Assembly: GCF_964355755.1 (NCBI RefSeq)
Contig: NC_092680.1
Location: forward strand, 13,617,001 to 13,681,000
Origin: Antedon mediterranea
Lineage: Eukaryota > Echinodermata > Crinoidea > Comatulida > Antedonidae
Reading direction: 5' to 3'
Length of the DNA: 64,000 nt
Positions 36,238-55,606 of this stretch are shown here, piece after piece (positions within the stretch are counted from its first letter, which is position 1; each line of letters begins with the position of its first letter). The notes under the pieces are model-generated. The model saw nothing but the letters and a program-made list of their open reading frames with translations, was not told the DNA's origin and did no database searches. Both the position numbers and the translations under genes were made by a program.

Positions 36238-39137
36238 AGCTCCAGCTCGATATTTGTGCCAAAATAGATTTTATTGGCTAACTTTGTTATTCTTGAGTTG
36301 CTGAATTCAAAAAAGTTAGGTGCCATTTTTTTCGACCACTCCTTCAGCCGCCATTTTGTATTTCAAAATGGCCGACATTCCACACTAAACTTTGTCATCC
36401 ATGGTATCATCAGAAAGGGAATGTAATACTGATCATTTTATCCCATTACATCCATATAAACAAATGCATAGTTACATAGTTATTTAACAATAAACAAGTC
36501 ACGTGACCAATAAAGGTCAAAAGGTCAACTTTAATTTTCTCAAATACTTTACTGTTTGGTATCGTAGGATAGCTTTTTTTATTCTGAATACAGTTTTTCT
36601 AAAATCTATTCGATTTTCCTTTGTTTATTGTCATAATTTTCCAATTATGTAAATAAACTGTTTTTAAATGTACAATAAAAAAGGTCTCCTTCGTATTATA
36701 AGATAAATACGGTTTTTCTTATTGGTTTTACAATTCATTGAAATGTTGGTAACATTTATCTGGTTATAATAACAATTTCAGTGTGTGAAAATACTTTAGT
36801 ATAAGTTTAGTTTAACTATCACGATCCTCGATATGCCCGGTTTTCGCATTGCAAGTAAAAAACAAGATCAAACAACCATTGCTTTGCAGGTAAATTAGTT
36901 GCAACGGAAACATGATCTTGGAGGTAAAATAATTGATTTTAGTACCTTTATTTGAGCAAGTTCAGACAACTACTACGGCAGAAACGTAACTTTGGAAAGT
37001 AATTTAGATTTCTCTTAATTCTGCTAGTTAATGTAGTCTAGTTTTATTTATAACTATATCCAGTGCAGTGGCGTCTATGTTTTTTTTTTCAAACATGGTT
37101 TTCTGCCAATAGCATGGTTGCATGTTGTAAGCCTATGCCTATATATATATAAAGTAAATCGATAAAAAAGTTGTTGCTTATTTAAATTAATTTATGTACA
37201 CATTCTTATATTATATATATTGGATATTTGTGTGACCATAAAGGCAGGATAGAAAACAGCTCATCTATACTGTGTATAAGTAGTCGAATAATCTTCCACC
37301 GTTTCAGATGATAACATAATTATTGAATATACAATAAATCGGTGGCATATGCTCATACTCATAAGAATACAAATTAATACTAACAACAAACGGATACAAT
37401 GGGATCATGCCCAAGAACAAAAAAATAATAATAATTCAAAACGCATCGAAGACTGAAAAGCCGATTCCATCCCCTACCGGTGTGTGGTCGCACTTCACTC
37501 TTTAAAAAAACCCCACTGCATTTTTGAGAAATATAACTGAGACATGCGGTAAAAGCAACAAAATTAAAATACATAAATTTATAAAAGGGAATTCAATAAC
37601 ATAAATCGTTACATACGGTACATATTTATAAAGTGTCTGTAAGTTAAAAGATTTCGTTTTTCTCAAACTAATTTGAATATTATTGCTGGAAAGTGGATAT
37701 TGTTTCCCTTTTTTCCGATAAGTTCTTAAAGTTAAGTTACCACAAACAAGTATAGTTTGATTAATTATTCTATATGACTTTTGATAATAACAACATATAG
37801 TTAGGATTTATATTGCGATAATCACAAACCATACGTAAAAATCAAAAAGAATTTTTGGACGTTAACAATACCGTAATTCGTTTCTTTACAATATCGATTG
37901 GTAGTTTGTAAAGGTAGTAAAGGCAGCAGTAGGACACTTACTTTTCTTTATTACGTGTAAACTTTATTTGAGGAAAACTAATTGATCTTAAATTTTTTTT
38001 TTATTCTTAAGATTTTTTCACATATTATAATATCAAATGCAAATATTCTGTTTGCTGCACTTCATCTGACGTTCAAAGAGAAAGGGAAAGACATGCCAAT
38101 TAACATTTGCATTGTGCACAGATGGCTTTATATTGTGTGGTACCCCCTTTGACAAAAATACAAATGATTTTGCACGCTACGCAAATGATACCATGACCCG
38201 TAGCATTTTTTTTTCTTTTTACGAAAAACAGAAATGTAAACTACTAAAAATAAAATAGATTCAGAATTTAAAAATCTATCCAACGAAACAAAGCAAATAT
38301 GTGCTTTGACAACAGTTTATTTCACCTTTGTTCACGGACTATAATTATTTTGATTTCAAATTAAATAACTCGGAAACTTGACATTACCGTACGGTACTTA
38401 TTCAGTATTAAGATAATATATAATATAAAACATATAAATGGACAATGACAAAGTCGAAAGAAAATCAAACAAACATTTGAATGAATTGTAAAACCAATAA
38501 GAAAAACCGTATTTATCTTAATATGAAGGAGACTACTTTTTTCATTGTTAAAATGAGTATAGCGAGGCATTAATGAATAGGCAAACTGCCTTAAAATGTG
38601 ACATGTGTCAAGAAACTATTCTCATCATCAGAAGAACAGAAAACAACGCCTAGAGTACTTATATACCAATAGACCAATAGGACAGATTGTATGTAAATAA
38701 GGATTAGCATGATAAAACAACAAGGAACATTTAAAAACAATTTATTTACATAATTGGAAAATTATGACAATAAACAAAGTAAAATAGAATAGATATTAGT
38801 AAAACTGTATTCAGAATAAAAAGATCTATCCAACGATACCAAACAGTACAGTATTTTGGTGAAATAGCATTTTAACATTTTGACCTTTATTGGTCACGTG
38901 ATTTGTTTAATTTCGCAATTACTATGTAACTATGCGTTTATTGATATGGGTGTAATGGAATAAAATAATCAGTATTACATTCCCTTTCCAATGATACCAT
39001 GGATGACCAACTTTAGTGTGGAACGGCTGAAGGAGTGGTCGAAAAAAAATGGCACCTAACTTTTTTGGATTCAGCATCTCAAGAATAACAAAGTTAGCTA
39101 AAAAAATCTATTTTGGCACAAATATCGAGCTGGAAGA
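36238..39137. mobile_element. 2.9-kb element with long (about 510-680 bp) inverted repeats
   Basis: The left arm starts TCCAGCTCGATATTTGTGCC (36241) and the right arm ends with its complement (39115-39135). Matching blocks run inward: GAAAAAAATGGCACC near CGACCACTCCTTCAGCCG, ATTACATTCCCTTTC, AAAGGTCAAAAGGTC / GACCTTTATTGGTCACGTGA, and ATTATGACAATAAACAAAG, to about 36750 and 38460. The right arm has an extra about 130 bp. No transposase and no target duplication found. The middle (36750-38460) is AT-rich without genes. Confidence 0.75.
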
Positions 39138-39622
39138 CATAATAACCCGTACTATCATAGTAAAACATTATAATTCATTGCGGTATGTAATAATCTATCT
39201 GCACCAAAGTGGTTACTGCATACATGGAGGAATCTTTCTTCAGTTGTGTATGGCTCGGTGGTCTGTGCTCGTGTCTATAGCATTTAAGGTACCGAGATCG
39301 AGTCTCACCTTTGGAAACAAAACAAGATTTTTTTATTATCCCTATTGTTTGTTCAAATTTATTTCTTAGTGTATAGATTATACACATGATTTATAATGAA
39401 ATCTGGATAAAAAGTCTTTATTTTTATGTAACAAATGTGGTTTATGACATTATATGCAGAGGGATCTTTGATCGGATTGTGATACCGGCTATTATATTTG
39501 TGTTATAAATAATTAAAGATTCTGACAAAATCAATCACTCAATCAAAAAAAAAAAAAATCAATTATCTTTATTCATAGGTTATATATAACCTATAATTCA
39601 TCATAGTGACAAATTAAATCTA

Positions 39623-39720
39623 GTTATTATTTCAGTTCATAAAATGAATCCATCAGGATTATGGACAAACCAAAGCAAATTGATTGTACTGGTATTAAAG
39701 TGTATATTGCAAATATTGAT
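39623..39720 (+). repeat. Second copy of the exchanger 3' UTR segment
   Basis: See 35168-35291: the same order of blocks with two deletions (the GTTATACATTT and TCAATTTCT parts are missing). The following 39721-40040 stretch is AT-rich and empty. Confidence 0.85.
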
Positions 39721-40051
39721 ATTGATATAGTTAATAAAAAGATATATTTATTATCAACTATAGTTTTCTATATAGTTTTTTTATGTTTAAAAAAAATTTA
39801 AATAATAAAACATAAATTTTCAGTCACCTACTTTGCTGTAGTGTGACAGTTGACAAATACTATAATTGTGAAACATGTTATTTGATTATGATTATAACAT
39901 TAATAGTAGATTTATATGATCGCTTTATGGGATTACTGTATACATTAAGACTGCCCAACATTTAAAGCATCAAAGTTGGGAATACCCACATAACTGTGTC
40001 TCCCAAAGTATGCAGTGCTGGTGTAACATTTGACTCTTTACTATCCGTGAA

Positions 40052-40113
40052 TAGGCACACAAGTAATAGGCACACAAGTAATAGGCACACAAGTAATAGG
40101 CACACAAGTAATC
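40052..40113. repeat. 15-bp tandem repeat, 4 copies
   Basis: TAGGCACACAAGTAA repeated four times without change. Confidence 0.95.
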
Positions 40114-40210
40114 AAAGCTGTAGCTTAGTTCTTACTAGGACACAACACAAGGAAGTAAGCGCAGTCCAAGTAATTTGATAATATTCAAACTGTTGATTGT
40201 TATTGGTTAA

Positions 40211-40506
40211 AGATGTATTGTCCCCCTGAAAAAATAATTTTTAAACAAAATTGGTTGAATATGCTATTTTAATGTCACATAATAGTTACCAACCATTTTG
40301 ACAAACAATTGGATAGAAAAAAATGTAGTTACCTGAAGAAACTGTAATTTAAAGCAAAAAATATTCAAATTGGCTTCCAGCCAACAAGTAATGTCATTTT
40401 ATAAGCGAAAAAAATGTTGTGATTAACTTCAAAACTACAAAATAACCTATCCAAAGTCTGATTTAATTAATCTTCATTTTTTATGATTTTGGGGGACAAT
40501 ACATCT
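40211..40506. mobile_element. 296-bp MITE with TTAA target duplication
   Basis: Left end AGATGTATTGTCCCCC and right end GGGGGACAATACATCT are perfect 16-bp inverted repeats, each flanked by TTAA (40207-40210, 40507-40510). TTAA duplication points to piggyBac- or Kolobok-type mobilisation. Divergent relatives lie at 9058 and 11717. Confidence 0.85.
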
Positions 40507-40748
40507 TTAACTTGATTGACTTGATTACACTTCAATTGGTTGCCAGTGAAACAGCGTGTCCACGGATTGCTTGTTTCCATACTTTAATAGGTGCCAGAGT
40601 TCTGAGAAGGTCAAGGCTCAACTGGTGCTGAACACTGGTTAACGATGACAGCATCCCACATTTCAGTTTGAGTGCTTTCCCTTCTCCTTATTTTCATAGC
40701 GTTTTGAGCCTTCTTTTTTGCGCTTTAAAAATTATAACAATTAAAAAA

Positions 40749-41902
40749 AGAACTAGATTTGAACTCGTCACTACGGACGAGTTAGGTTATCCGCAGCGCA
40801 AAAGCTACATGCGCGTCATACGTTAGAATATTGCGCGCAGAAAAACGATTATGCCATTGAAAAAATGTTAGCGCGCTCTCTATTTTGTGTCACGTCAAAG
40901 TGTATACGGTATACACTATATACTGTATACGTACTACGTACAGTTCAGAATAGGTGAAAATAAGTGACCAAAGTTATTGACGCTTTTGCACATGATGACG
41001 TCATAACAATTGTTAAAATGGTGAATCATGCGAAAGATAATTGATTGACCTAGACAATATAAAGAAATGGAGGGCAATGGAATACGGATAAGTGGAGATG
41101 CGCTCTATTAAATGTGATGAGCTATGACAAAAGAGAAAAGAATCCTATATTTTATATTCCAGTGGCCATACGATGACGTCATAATGTCCGGTTAGCCATA
41201 TGGATGCATGATTTGATATCTACAACTCATCTACTTCCAGAATCTGAAATTTTAAAAATGTTCACCACGGAGTTTAGAATCTATGACTTTTAAAATAAAG
41301 GCATAATTTTCACGAATTTTTGAACTTTTTCATCAAAAACACGCGCAAATTTTTCAATTCTACGTGCTCGTATGACGTGATTTTAAGTCCAAATTGTTTG
41401 AAAGTTGGTAAATTTACTAGAAAAGGCTGGAAAAACAAAAATCAAAAAAAAAAAAGATGTTTTTGCGCTACGTGCGCACGCGCGCGTAAAAAAATTGCGC
41501 ATGCCTGGGAATTTTTTAAATGCTCAAAATGACATGAAACGCGTAGAAAGTTGATTAGAAGTTGATTTTTTGCATTTTGAAATTTTAAACGCGCGTGCGC
41601 GCGTAACTTCCTGTGAAACATGCCATTTTTAATCCATAGAAAGTTTGCGCTTGATATGACTTAAATGTTCACTAAGTTTCAATACAAAATGACTTTCGGT
41701 TTTTAATCTATGATCAATCATTTAAATTCATAAAACCGCGCGTAACTTACGCTGCGCAACTCAAAATTCATAAAAAAAAGTTTCTTGCACATCTACAGCT
41801 ACAGGGCAATCTTTTGACAAAGTTATACAATCATATGTTTGCCAGAGTTAGAGATACGCTGCGAACAAAATTCGTGGAAAGAAAGAAGAACATAGAAAAA
41901 AA

Positions 41903-41933
<31 letters not shown>

Positions 41934-41985
41934 GATCCTGACAATAACAAGGGGTTATCCGCCAAGTGCGGATAACCAACTAAAC
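40749..41985 (+). mobile_element. Helitron-like element, copy 1 of a tail-to-tail pair
   Basis: 5' end GAACTAGATTTGAACTCGTC with a hairpin AACTCGTC..GACGAGTT and then GGTTATCCGC. 3' end: poly-A-like run (41889-41934), ACAATAACAAGG, then a hairpin with arms GGTTATCCGC and GCGGATAACC around CAAGT (41953-41977), followed by AACTAAAC. Hairpins at both ends and CTAA after the 3' hairpin recall Helitron/Helentron non-autonomous elements. The interior is full of GCGCGC words; no Rep/helicase frame. Confidence 0.55.
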
Positions 41986-41996
41986 TACATTTGTAT

Positions 41997-43204
41997 TAGG
42001 CTATCGCTCTCTGTAGAGCGATAGCCTATTGTTATTGTCACAAATTTCATTTTTTCTGCTCAATTTTTGTGCGCAGCAGATCTCAAAAACGGCGGTAGCA
42101 GTTATGTTGTAACTTGGCCAGCAGATGCACGTATATATGTAGTTGTGCAACACACTTTGGTTTAATGAAAATATTGTCGCGTAGCGTAACTACGCGCGAT
42201 TTTCTGAAATTCTTAGATTGACTATAACTTGAAAACCAATAGCTATTTTTAAATACCACTTGAAACACGTATGCTTCATGTCAAGGGTCATCTTTCTGTA
42301 TCATCAGCAAAATTTTGAACATTGGTCAAATCGCGCGTACGCGCGCTTTGAAAGTTAAAAATGCTCAAAATCAATTTCTAATCAACTTTCTACACGTTTC
42401 AAGACATTTTAAGCATTTCACATTTTTCAAAAAAATTTGCGTTGCGCGCGCGCTATTGCGCACTTCGCTCGTACGCAGCCTAGAAAGCCCGTTTTTGCGC
42501 TTGATTATTGTTTTTCATAGTTTTATGATATATTTCTTTCATATTTGATGAATTATGAATGCAAAATAATGACACACGTGCACGTCAAACTTTAAAAATC
42601 GTGCGCTTGAAAATTGGTAATTTTATGCAAATTTGTGTAAAAATATGCCTATTTTGAATCGATTATAGCTCTCCAGGATGTCTGGTGACCCCCAATTTTT
42701 TTAACCTAATATGTAAGCAGATATATTGTAGATATGAATTCATGCAAAATTTTTACCTCTGGGCTGTTGTGACGTCATCGTATGGCCACACAAATGTAAA
42801 ATATAGGGATTTTGTTTCTTTTGACACAGTTCGTCACATTCAATAGAGCGCATACCGCGTAAACGTTATCAATTTTCTTCCAATTTTCAATATTTTATTA
42901 CTAAAATAATTCCTTTTTAGACTTATAAACTTTTTTTTTTAATTTGAAAAGGTCATCATTTTCAAACAATTGAATAAACGTGAGTGGTATAAAATAAAAA
43001 ATAACCGTCAACTAAACCGTTTACAATGCTAATACCGTCAACTGTTGACACTTATTAAACGATTTTGATGTATTCCAGCTGTTCTTTACAATCGTTGTAG
43101 TGCAGCCTATTGTAGACTAAGCATAATAAATAACATGTGCGTGTTACGATGCGTTGGGCGATAGCCTAACTCGTCAACGTGACGAGTTCAAATCTAGTTC
43201 TTTT
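41997..43204 (-). mobile_element. Helitron-like element, copy 2 of a tail-to-tail pair
   Basis: Minus strand: 5' end GAACTAGATTTGAACTCGTC with hairpin AACTCGTCA..TGACGAGTT and then GGCTATCGC (43204 downward); 3' end TGACAATAACAATA and a hairpin with arms TAGGCTATCGCTCT and AGAGCGATAGCCTA around a 4-nt loop (41997-42028). Interior blocks match copy 1 and the fragments at 24550, 48595 and 52655. The two copies abut at 41986-41996. Confidence 0.55.
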
Positions 43205-45876
43205 ATTTGCTGGTACATTGATGCACCATCACCTACATAGCTTTAAAAACTAATATGAAACTGCATTTTCTAGTTAGGAGTGATAGATGATAAATACTTT
43301 TATTATGTGATAAGCTGTATTTTTATTATAAATATACCAGTAGGTTTATCACATGATTAATTTATGGCTCCATATGCATTTAGAACCCAATACAACTGTT
43401 GACATCTATCCTACACAGTACACTGTATAGAGCAATTGCATATATTTGTGGTTTCTGTACATACAGTATATGACACAAGTCTAGGTATATGCTGTAAATT
43501 CCAATATTTAAGACTAAAAAGGAGGTAACACTACACTGAGATATAAAGTGTTCATTTGGCATAATCGATTGGAGGCTTCAACCATGGAGGTATAAAAAAT
43601 ATACCTCCATGCTTCAACATAGTATTTTAGTTTAGAGTATAGTTTTTCTGTTGAGTATTTAGTACAAGAATATTTACCCAACGAACAAACATGTTATAGC
43701 ACTTGTTTACTTCATCAAATACACTAAAGACCAAATATCTATGTCTTGCTTGTAAAATTTATGACTGATGACTTTATAAGACTGAATGATGGCAAGAGTG
43801 AAAACAGAATAAAAGACATATTTTAATTTAACTTGTAATTAATAAAGCCTGGATCAAATTCTAAACCTCTCAAGAATAAAAATTTGTAGGAATTTATTTG
43901 TGATACTGTGAATGTTAAAGCTGCTTTTAACAGTACATGACCGAGAATAGTCACCGGGGGAAAATGGTATGAAATTAGTAGGTGTAGGTTTATGCTGGGA
44001 TTGCATTAACATTGGAATTTACCCTGTCCTGTGTCCACATTTAGCCTTATACTCGAGAATGGGATTATACTCGGCCAAGGACCGTTGTGGCTGGAGAAAG
44101 CTTTTAGTCGCCTGCTCCGCAGTCGACTGATGATGATGATAAAGGTAGTAATTAATTTAAATTTAGTTCAATAAAAGCTGCTGAACATTATTATTTATGG
44201 TAGGAAAACACTGCATTTTCATACAGCATTATCAGTTACTAATTAATTACATATTATGGTCTTTTGTAAGTAATACTGTAATTAATAACTATAGGAATAT
44301 TTTCAAAGCATTTTTTACTTACAGAAAGTAATATATGTTAGGAGAATTAATGTGTATTAACTATTCAATGTAACATACTGTTTAAATGCTCACAAAGTGT
44401 ACCATTCATTCAGTTACTAAAGCCATTTTTATTTCAAAATATAATTCTGCATAAATGTAAAATACTGTATTTCATCCATTGTATGTTTTCCTTAACACTT
44501 TGACTGCCAGAGGTTTTTCCAGTTTGAAACTGCCACCGCCAGCGTTTTTAGCTAATTTCGATGTTTTCATTAAAGCTGATTGAAACTATGTATGTGATCT
44601 GATTAATATATAATTTAGACTAAAATAATCATAAAGATTTTAGCTTTAAAATGGTACCAAGAACGATTTTCAAATGTAAATCGTAATAGTAAAATAAAAG
44701 TAACCCACTTTTTTAGTTTTTCGTAGTTTCGCACAAGAATGAGATATTCGCGATTTTGTACAAGACATCACAATATGAAAATATCGCCCGGTGAGATCAA
44801 CAAAATAAACATTACTTACACAGCATCGATAGGCCTTAAAACAAGGTATCACAATCTAAAAATGTATTACATTTTATAAATAAAAAATCAAAGTTTCGCC
44901 AAAATCCACTTAGTAAAGACACTAGGCCTAGTCAACCAGGCCTAAAGTTGGTCCGAAATCGTTTTGCGCCTAGGCCTGGCCATACTTCTTACACCCTTTC
45001 TAAAGGATTATTAAGTAGTATAAATAAAATGCCCTATACCCCACAGTACATGCCTTTTCTTTAGCAGTCTTTATTCTGCCATCAAAAGGACAAATAATGA
45101 ATCTAAAGTTTATTTATTAAACATTTATTACTTTCACTGTTGGAAGTAAAAAGTTTTTGTAAGAAATAAAGAAAAAACCACCCAAAACAAACCCCTAAAA
45201 CAAAGAAAATTAGACTACAAAACAATGCAAAATTATAAACAAATTTGGCAAATAAGAATAAATATAGTTGCATCAGATTTGAAAATTGAAACAATACATT
45301 TTAACTGTTATGTTTCTTCTTCAACAAGGCTACACATCTGTTATATATATTGCATACATAGCCCTGATGAAGGATTAACTATTTTCCAAATGTTTGCCAC
45401 TTCTTTCTGGCTGTTTAGTACTTTACCGTTTTGATTTAGCTTTCTACTTTCTATTTGTATCTCCATTGATACCCACAGCATTGTCATTTTTCCCCAAGTA
45501 ATTTGCCTTTGTATTTATATACATACATAATCATATATAAATATTATTTACTGTACTGTAGAATTAAAAACAAAAATGCTCCATTAAATTATCTAATATT
45601 AATTTCAACCCTTTCATACTACTTTTTACTTTTGACGTACTGTAATAAAATTGAGAAAACCAAGAGGATGAATTCACAACAAAAATGAATTACCAAAAAA
45701 GCCCGATTCCAAAAGAATTGTGAATACCCTCAAAGCTGAAGATATTTGAGATTTATGATTAAAAATCCAAATTTTATATAAATATAAATATATATAGTTT
45801 GTTGCTTTTTTGCATGTTCCCTACATATAAATAATTCTGATGTAACATCTTCCACACTATTGAACTACCTAAAAAT
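43205..45876. other. Intergenic region between the exchanger and PRRC1
   Basis: Mostly AT-rich sequence without coding frames. It contains a mini-hairpin insertion at 43576-43618, a possible repeat at 43990-44135 that ends GTCGACTGATGATGATGATA (a trinucleotide tail as RTE LINEs have), and the 3' flank of PRRC1. Confidence 0.5.
43576..43618. mobile_element. Mini-hairpin insertion, 29 nt, 7-bp CTTCAAC repeats
   Basis: CTTCAAC (43576-43582), then arms CATGGAGGTATA and TATACCTCCATG around AAAAA (43583-43611), then CTTCAAC (43612-43618). The hairpin is perfect; the preceding G also matches, so the repeat could be 8 bp in another parse. Confidence 0.7.
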
Positions 45877-53249
<7,373 letters not shown>

Positions 53250-53606
53250 GTTTTCTTACTTTAAAAAAAAGTTTTATGTAAAAAGCATATTAACAGGTAA
53301 TAATTAATATACTAGTATTCAATTTTATACAAATTTAGATATTATTATTATAAATAATGAACTAAAAAATTATGCTAATATTAATTTAATAAATAAAAAT
53401 GTGAGTCGAGTCGAGCAGTTAATAATGCAGGTGCACTGCAAACCATAATTAATAGGCCTAGCCTAGCTAGCTATACAATTCAATAGTCACACTCACGTCG
53501 CAAAGGACAGAGGATTTTGTCTAAGCATGAAGATTAGCCAATCATGGCCAGGGTTGACCCAGCTTTGTGTGTGTGTGGGGTGGTGGAGACAGCAGCATGC
53601 TTATAA

Positions 53607-53647
53607 GTGACGTCAAAGAATATAATATATATATTCTTTGGTGACGT
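53607..53647. mobile_element. Mini-hairpin insertion, 27 nt, 7-bp GTGACGT repeats
   Basis: GTGACGT (53607-53613), then arms CAAAGAATATA and TATATTCTTTG around ATATA (53614-53640), then GTGACGT (53641-53647). It is upstream of the PRRC1 start, possibly in its promoter or 5' UTR. Confidence 0.7.
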
Positions 53648-55410
53648 GCACGAATGCACATGCATAGAGGGAGAGCCTTATTAGCTAGGCCTAGCCTAGC
53701 CTCCTTAGACTAGGGCTAAGCCTACTAGGCCTAGGGTAGGCTAGGCCTATAGACAAGACGGGTTTATGATTTTAGCAATTTTATTCGTTAAATTACATTT
53801 TAGATCAATCTATGCAAATCAGCGGCGTATTTACTTACTTTTTTAATGTCTTTCAACGGTATATCTCTCTCTCTCTCTCTCCAATTACGTTTGATTTAAA
53901 GTTTGCAAACTGAGATTTTCTTACGTGTACGTACGTACGACGTCGTGTACCAGTTTACGAATTACGTCATCTGGGCTGCCACGTTGTTGTGTACGAACTT
54001 TGACATAACATAAATGTCAAAAAAAGTAAAACAAACATTCGGCCACTTTGATATTAATTACACGTTTCAAATCTCAACGTTTCGTTATCATAACGGTTCA
54101 AAATACTAAAGCAATATGATTATGCTGTAATTTATAAATATCGTATCAAATCAATTAGTTTTAACTAATTGATTTCATCTTTATTCATGCAAATGCACCT
54201 GCATTTTTTAAACCATGTTACATATCAAATGAATATTCATCATTATAGGCACAATAAAGTTACTTGTAATAAAATATATTACTATGGATATGGATGGATT
54301 ATGGATACAGTATTTGTTGTTATTTTACTGTGGAAGAAATAAATGTTAATTTGAATTGAATAAATTTTACCAGAGTGAGCAATTTATTTTTAGTTATAGT
54401 GTATATTGTAAAAAGATTTTTTTTTGTAGTATTTTATGCAATTTTGTAAATAGTGTAAAAAAAATAAGGTAATTCACAATTAGTTTGATGAGAAATACTT
54501 TTACTTTAATTTTCCTTGTGACAATAACAGATATATTATATGTTACTACAATTATGCAATCAAAAATACTATAAATTTGCTTAACATTGAGGCCTATATG
54601 TTCCTCGATGCAATACATATATTTGTTTATGCCATGAACTCAAAGACCTTTTATAATTACAAAATCCTTTGTTGTTAAATCAAACAAAATGGAGTTTTAC
54701 ATAAAACTAATTACGAGCTATAAAGCTACTTACAATGGACAAACAAAACATAAAGATAAACAGTTTGTTTATGTTAAGAGGCCATATCAGCTCACGAAAA
54801 CAACCAATTCTCATAATATTATGTGCAACATGAATTGCTTTTTTTTCTTACACTTGTTTTTATTAGTAATACATTACAAGATTATGGCTGGCAATTACCA
54901 CAATGAAGGGCATGCATGTTTAATTAAAAATACACTGGATTGTTTTGACAAAAATTGCAACCGAGACATTCTCTTTTCCTCTGGTAATGTAACAATGAGT
55001 ATTAATGAGGATATTAAAACTGCTCTCCACAAATTTTGGATGTAGAATTTCTGGATATTCAGACAAAAAAATGTGTCTATTGACAATTTTGGTACAGTAT
55101 TTATGTAGAGTTTGGAAGGCGCATATTTCAAAGTACAATATCATCAAATGATTTATACAGAAAATACCAAAAAAATGGAATGAATCAATAATTATTCATA
55201 ACATTATATAACTCATTTTTGATATACCTGTATATAAAATAAAAACAGTGAGTTCTATTGATCCAATTATGTGAATATAATAGTGTATAAGACATGTTAC
55301 ATAATAGTTGCTAAATAAGTACTATTTCAATTGCTTTTTAGTACAATAAATTGTATTATACAATTGGCCTAAATAAACCATATACATAAAATAAAAATTC
55401 TGATATTACA

Positions 55411-55416
55411 TTTATT
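55411..55416 (-). promoter_or_regulatory. Possible polyadenylation signal of the SNX1/2 gene
   Basis: AATAAA on the minus strand about 190 bases after the stop codon. Confidence 0.35.
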
Positions 55417-55606
55417 AATATAGTTTTATATCCTATATAAAAAAGCATTCTTCCAATAATACAAAATAATTAAAATAAATTGGAAATCCATGATTATGCT
55501 TTAAATCGGGCTACATTGGCAATACACACAAAATATTAACTCCAACAGGGGGTGTAAAATCACCAGATGTACAATACACACTTTCAACAGAGGGTGTAAC
55601 ATCAAT

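Larger units (their letters stand above)
53250..55606. other. Intergenic region between PRRC1 start and SNX1/2 3' end
   Basis: The first part (53250-54000) is the PRRC1 upstream region, with TAGGCCTA clusters, a (CT)n run at 53866-53881 and ACGTACGTACGACGTCGT at 53929-53946. A perfect hairpin AAATCAATTAGTT/AACTAATTGATTT lies at 54148-54176. 54689-55045 holds an isolated 118-codon frame with no recognisable family, which I do not call a gene. The rest is SNX1/2 3' flank. Confidence 0.5.

Noticed and set aside
39569-39600. ATTCAT-flanked palindrome as another mini-hairpin insertion
   Set aside because: Only 6 bp of the flank match, the palindrome overlaps the repeat, and it lacks CA/TG ends.
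41320-41532. 70-codon basic frame
   Set aside because: Inside the Helitron-like repeat, built from GCGC- and A-rich repeat sequence; not a Rep or helicase.
54689-55045. 118-codon open frame between PRRC1 and SNX1/2
   Set aside because: AT-rich, no recognisable domain, no splice or polyadenylation context, and overlapped by frames on the other strand. A transcript would be needed to call it.
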